DNA of 57,946 bases from Chlorobiaceae bacterium (lineage in GTDB: Bacteria > Bacteroidota > Chlorobiia > Chlorobiales > Chlorobiaceae): assembly GCA_013335405.1 (NCBI GenBank), contig JAAXVR010000018.1:1-57946 (forward strand), in the 5' to 3' direction. Shown piece by piece: positions 56,620 to 57,946 of this stretch (positions within the stretch are counted from its first letter, which is position 1; each line of letters begins with the position of its first letter). The notes under the pieces were generated by a model. The model did not search any database and had not been told where the DNA came from. It saw only the letters and a list, made by a program, of their open reading frames with translations. Position numbers and translations under genes: made by a program.

Positions 56620-57946
56620 ATGCCATTCATCGTCAATACCGCAGCGGAAAGAGAGGAGATGCTCCGGGCTGTCGGCGCCGCTTCTTTCGAGGATCTTCTG
56701 AAGGATATTCCCGAAGAGATCCGCCTGGAAAAGCCGCTCGATCTTTTTCCGGCACTCGATGAGACAAGGGTGAAGAAGCTCCTCGAAGGTCTCGCCTCTT
56801 CGAACGGCAGCAGTGCCGATCATGTCAGTTTCCTCGGAGCCGGGGCCTACGACCATTTCATTCCCGCAGCGGTCGGTACCATCACCTCCCGCAGCGAGTT
56901 CTACACGGCATACACTCCCTACCAGGCGGAGATTTCACAGGGGACCCTCCAGGCGATTTACGAATACCAGAGCCTCATCTGCCGCCTCTACGGGATGGAT
57001 GTCGCAAACGCATCGATGTACGATGGTGCGACCGCGCTTGCCGAAGCGGTTCTCATGGCCATGAACGCTACCGGCCGGCATCAGGTGGTGATAGCGGGGA
57101 AACTTCACCCGAACAGCATCGCCGTACTGAAAACCTATCTTGAAGCAGCAGGCCAGGAAGCGATCGTACAGAATGCGATCGAAGACGGAATCGGCAGCGT
57201 CACTTCGCTCAGGGAGCTTGCCGGGGAGAGCACGGCGGCTGTCGTTGTCCAGCAGCCGAACTTCTACGGCTGCCTCGAGGATGTCCGCAATATCGCCTCG
57301 ATCGCCCATGAAAAGGGAGCATTGTTCATCGTTTCGGCAGACCCCCTCTCCCTTGGTCTCCTCGAGGCCCCGGGGAGCTACGGTGCCGATATCGCGGTTG
57401 GCGAAGGACAGCCTCTCGGAACTCCCCAGAGCTTCGGAGGCCCTTACCTCGGTATTTTTGCCGTGAAGAAGGAGTTTGTCCGGAAGATACCCGGTCGCCT
57501 TGTCGGCATGACGAAAGACAGGGAGGGCAAAGAGGGTTTCATCCTTACCCTGCAGACCCGCGAACAGCATATACGCCGCGAAAAGGCGACGTCTAACATC
57601 TGCAGCAACGAGGCGCTGAATGCGCTGGCGGCAGCGGTTTACCTCTCGCTGCTCGGCAGGGAAGGCCTCCGGGAGGTCGCCGCGCAATCGGCGCAGAAAG
57701 CCGCATACCTTTGCCGGAACATCGCAGCCATTCCAGGGTTTTCGCTGAAATTCAGCAAGCCTTTTTTCAGGGAGTTCGTTGTCGAGACCCCGATACCGGC
57801 CGAAACGCTCATCTCCCGGATGCTTGAAAAGAAGGTTTTCGCCGGTTACGATCTTTCACCGCACGGCGAAAACGGGTTGCTCATAGCCGTTACCGAAAAG
57901 CGCACGAAAGAGGAGATGGACGCATTTGCATCATCCCTGGCCGCTC
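56620..57946 (+). CDS. gcvPA: Glycine dehydrogenase (decarboxylating) subunit 1, cut at the window edge
   Basis: The frame is open from ATG at 56620 to the right edge, giving 442 residues with no stop; subunit 1 is usually about 445, so almost the whole gene is present. It starts [20 protein letters not shown] and contains [61 protein letters not shown] and [18 protein letters not shown]. These identify the N-terminal half of a split P protein, which pairs with subunit 2 (the PLP-Lys half) to decarboxylate glycine. Because of the split, a gcvPB gene is expected elsewhere. Confidence 0.95.
   Translation, partial: MPFIVNTAAEREEMLRAVGAASFEDLLKDIPEEIRLEKPLDLFPALDETRVKKLLEGLASSNGSSADHVSFLGAGAYDHFIPAAVGTITSRSEFYTAYTPYQAEISQGTLQAIYEYQSLICRLYGMDVANASMYDGATALAEAVLMAMNATGRHQVVIAGKLHPNSIAVLKTYLEAAGQEAIVQNAIEDGIGSVTSLRELAGESTAAVVVQQPNFYGCLEDVRNIASIAHEKGALFIVSADPLSLGLLEAPGSYGADIAVGEGQPLGTPQSFGGPYLGIFAVKKEFVRKIPGRLVGMTKDREGKEGFILTLQTREQHIRREKATSNICSNEALNALAAAVYLSLLGREGLREVAAQSAQKAAYLCRNIAAIPGFSLKFSKPFFREFVVETPIPAETLISRMLEKKVFAGYDLSPHGENGLLIAVTEKRTKEEMDAFASSLAA

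Overview
The window looks like chromosomal DNA of a green sulfur bacterium (Chlorobiaceae). The best evidence is a PscC-type membrane cytochrome c of the photosynthetic reaction centre (40358-40999). A single-chain pyruvate:ferredoxin oxidoreductase, PEP carboxylase and acetyl-CoA synthetase fit reductive-TCA autotrophy with acetate assimilation. An LpxC-FabZ fusion is typical of Bacteroidetes/Chlorobi. Genus and species cannot be settled from the sequence alone. I see no rRNA, tRNA, CRISPR array, insertion sequence, integrase island or prophage; nearly everything is core metabolism and cell-envelope housekeeping.

Layout. 1-73: start of elbB, running off the left edge. 74-1821: a repeat-rich stretch around an isochorismatase-family hydrolase gene. 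1822-8098: parvulin-type isomerase, lpxK (minus), purD, a JAMM peptidase, the N-terminal half of carB, and trpC. 8088-15833 (minus): rpe, an Omp85/TamA-like gene with an apparent frameshift, a DUF2795 gene, an M23 peptidase, polA, pheA. 15945-17899 (plus): yebC, ruvC, a CDP-alcohol phosphatidyltransferase. 18191-20593 (minus): lpxC-fabZ and an inositol-phosphatase-family gene. 20594-20968: a repeat array. 20969-21436: tspO. 21521-31232 (minus): a small secreted protein, a DUF4405 membrane protein, acs, leuS, pnp, panC, rsmI. 31324-34132 (plus): an oligopeptide ABC ATPase and sppA. 34246-40123 (minus): porin, comM, ppc. 40358-40999: pscC. 41074-41421 (minus): queF. 41621-51192 (plus): ten tightly packed genes (methyltransferase, DUF4905, xerD, hpf, hprK, peptide-binding lipoprotein, permease, ruvB, TPR protein). 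51193-51477: repeats and a terminator. 51478-55038 (minus): nifJ. 55319 to the right edge: rlmB, gcvH, gcvPA (cut).

How the genes fit together. nifJ, ppc and acs join acetyl-CoA, pyruvate and oxaloacetate around the reductive TCA cycle, and pscC passes electrons to the type I reaction centre. lpxC-fabZ, lpxK, the Omp85 protein, the porin and the M23 peptidase build the outer envelope. polA, ruvB, ruvC, xerD and comM handle DNA. purD, carB-N, trpC, pheA, panC and gcvH/gcvPA are biosynthetic or one-carbon genes. An oligopeptide transporter is split over two loci.

The most notable observations are: (1) the Omp85 gene has no ATG/GTG/TTG in its own frame for about 236 codons, but an upstream ATG would enter the frame and give a good signal peptide if one base were gained in a T10-A8 run immediately after it; (2) intergenic arrays built on a strict 7-nt period; (3) a composite palindromic repeat seen at three loci, one of them a tandem array of about 76 bp; (4) carB present only as its N-terminal half, fused by an ATGA overlap to trpC; (5) a cytoplasmic parvulin of a type I associate with cyanobacterial secretion loci; (6) a short open frame with an unusually strong Shine-Dalgarno that runs into the start of rlmB. 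I did not find a clearly new multi-gene system.
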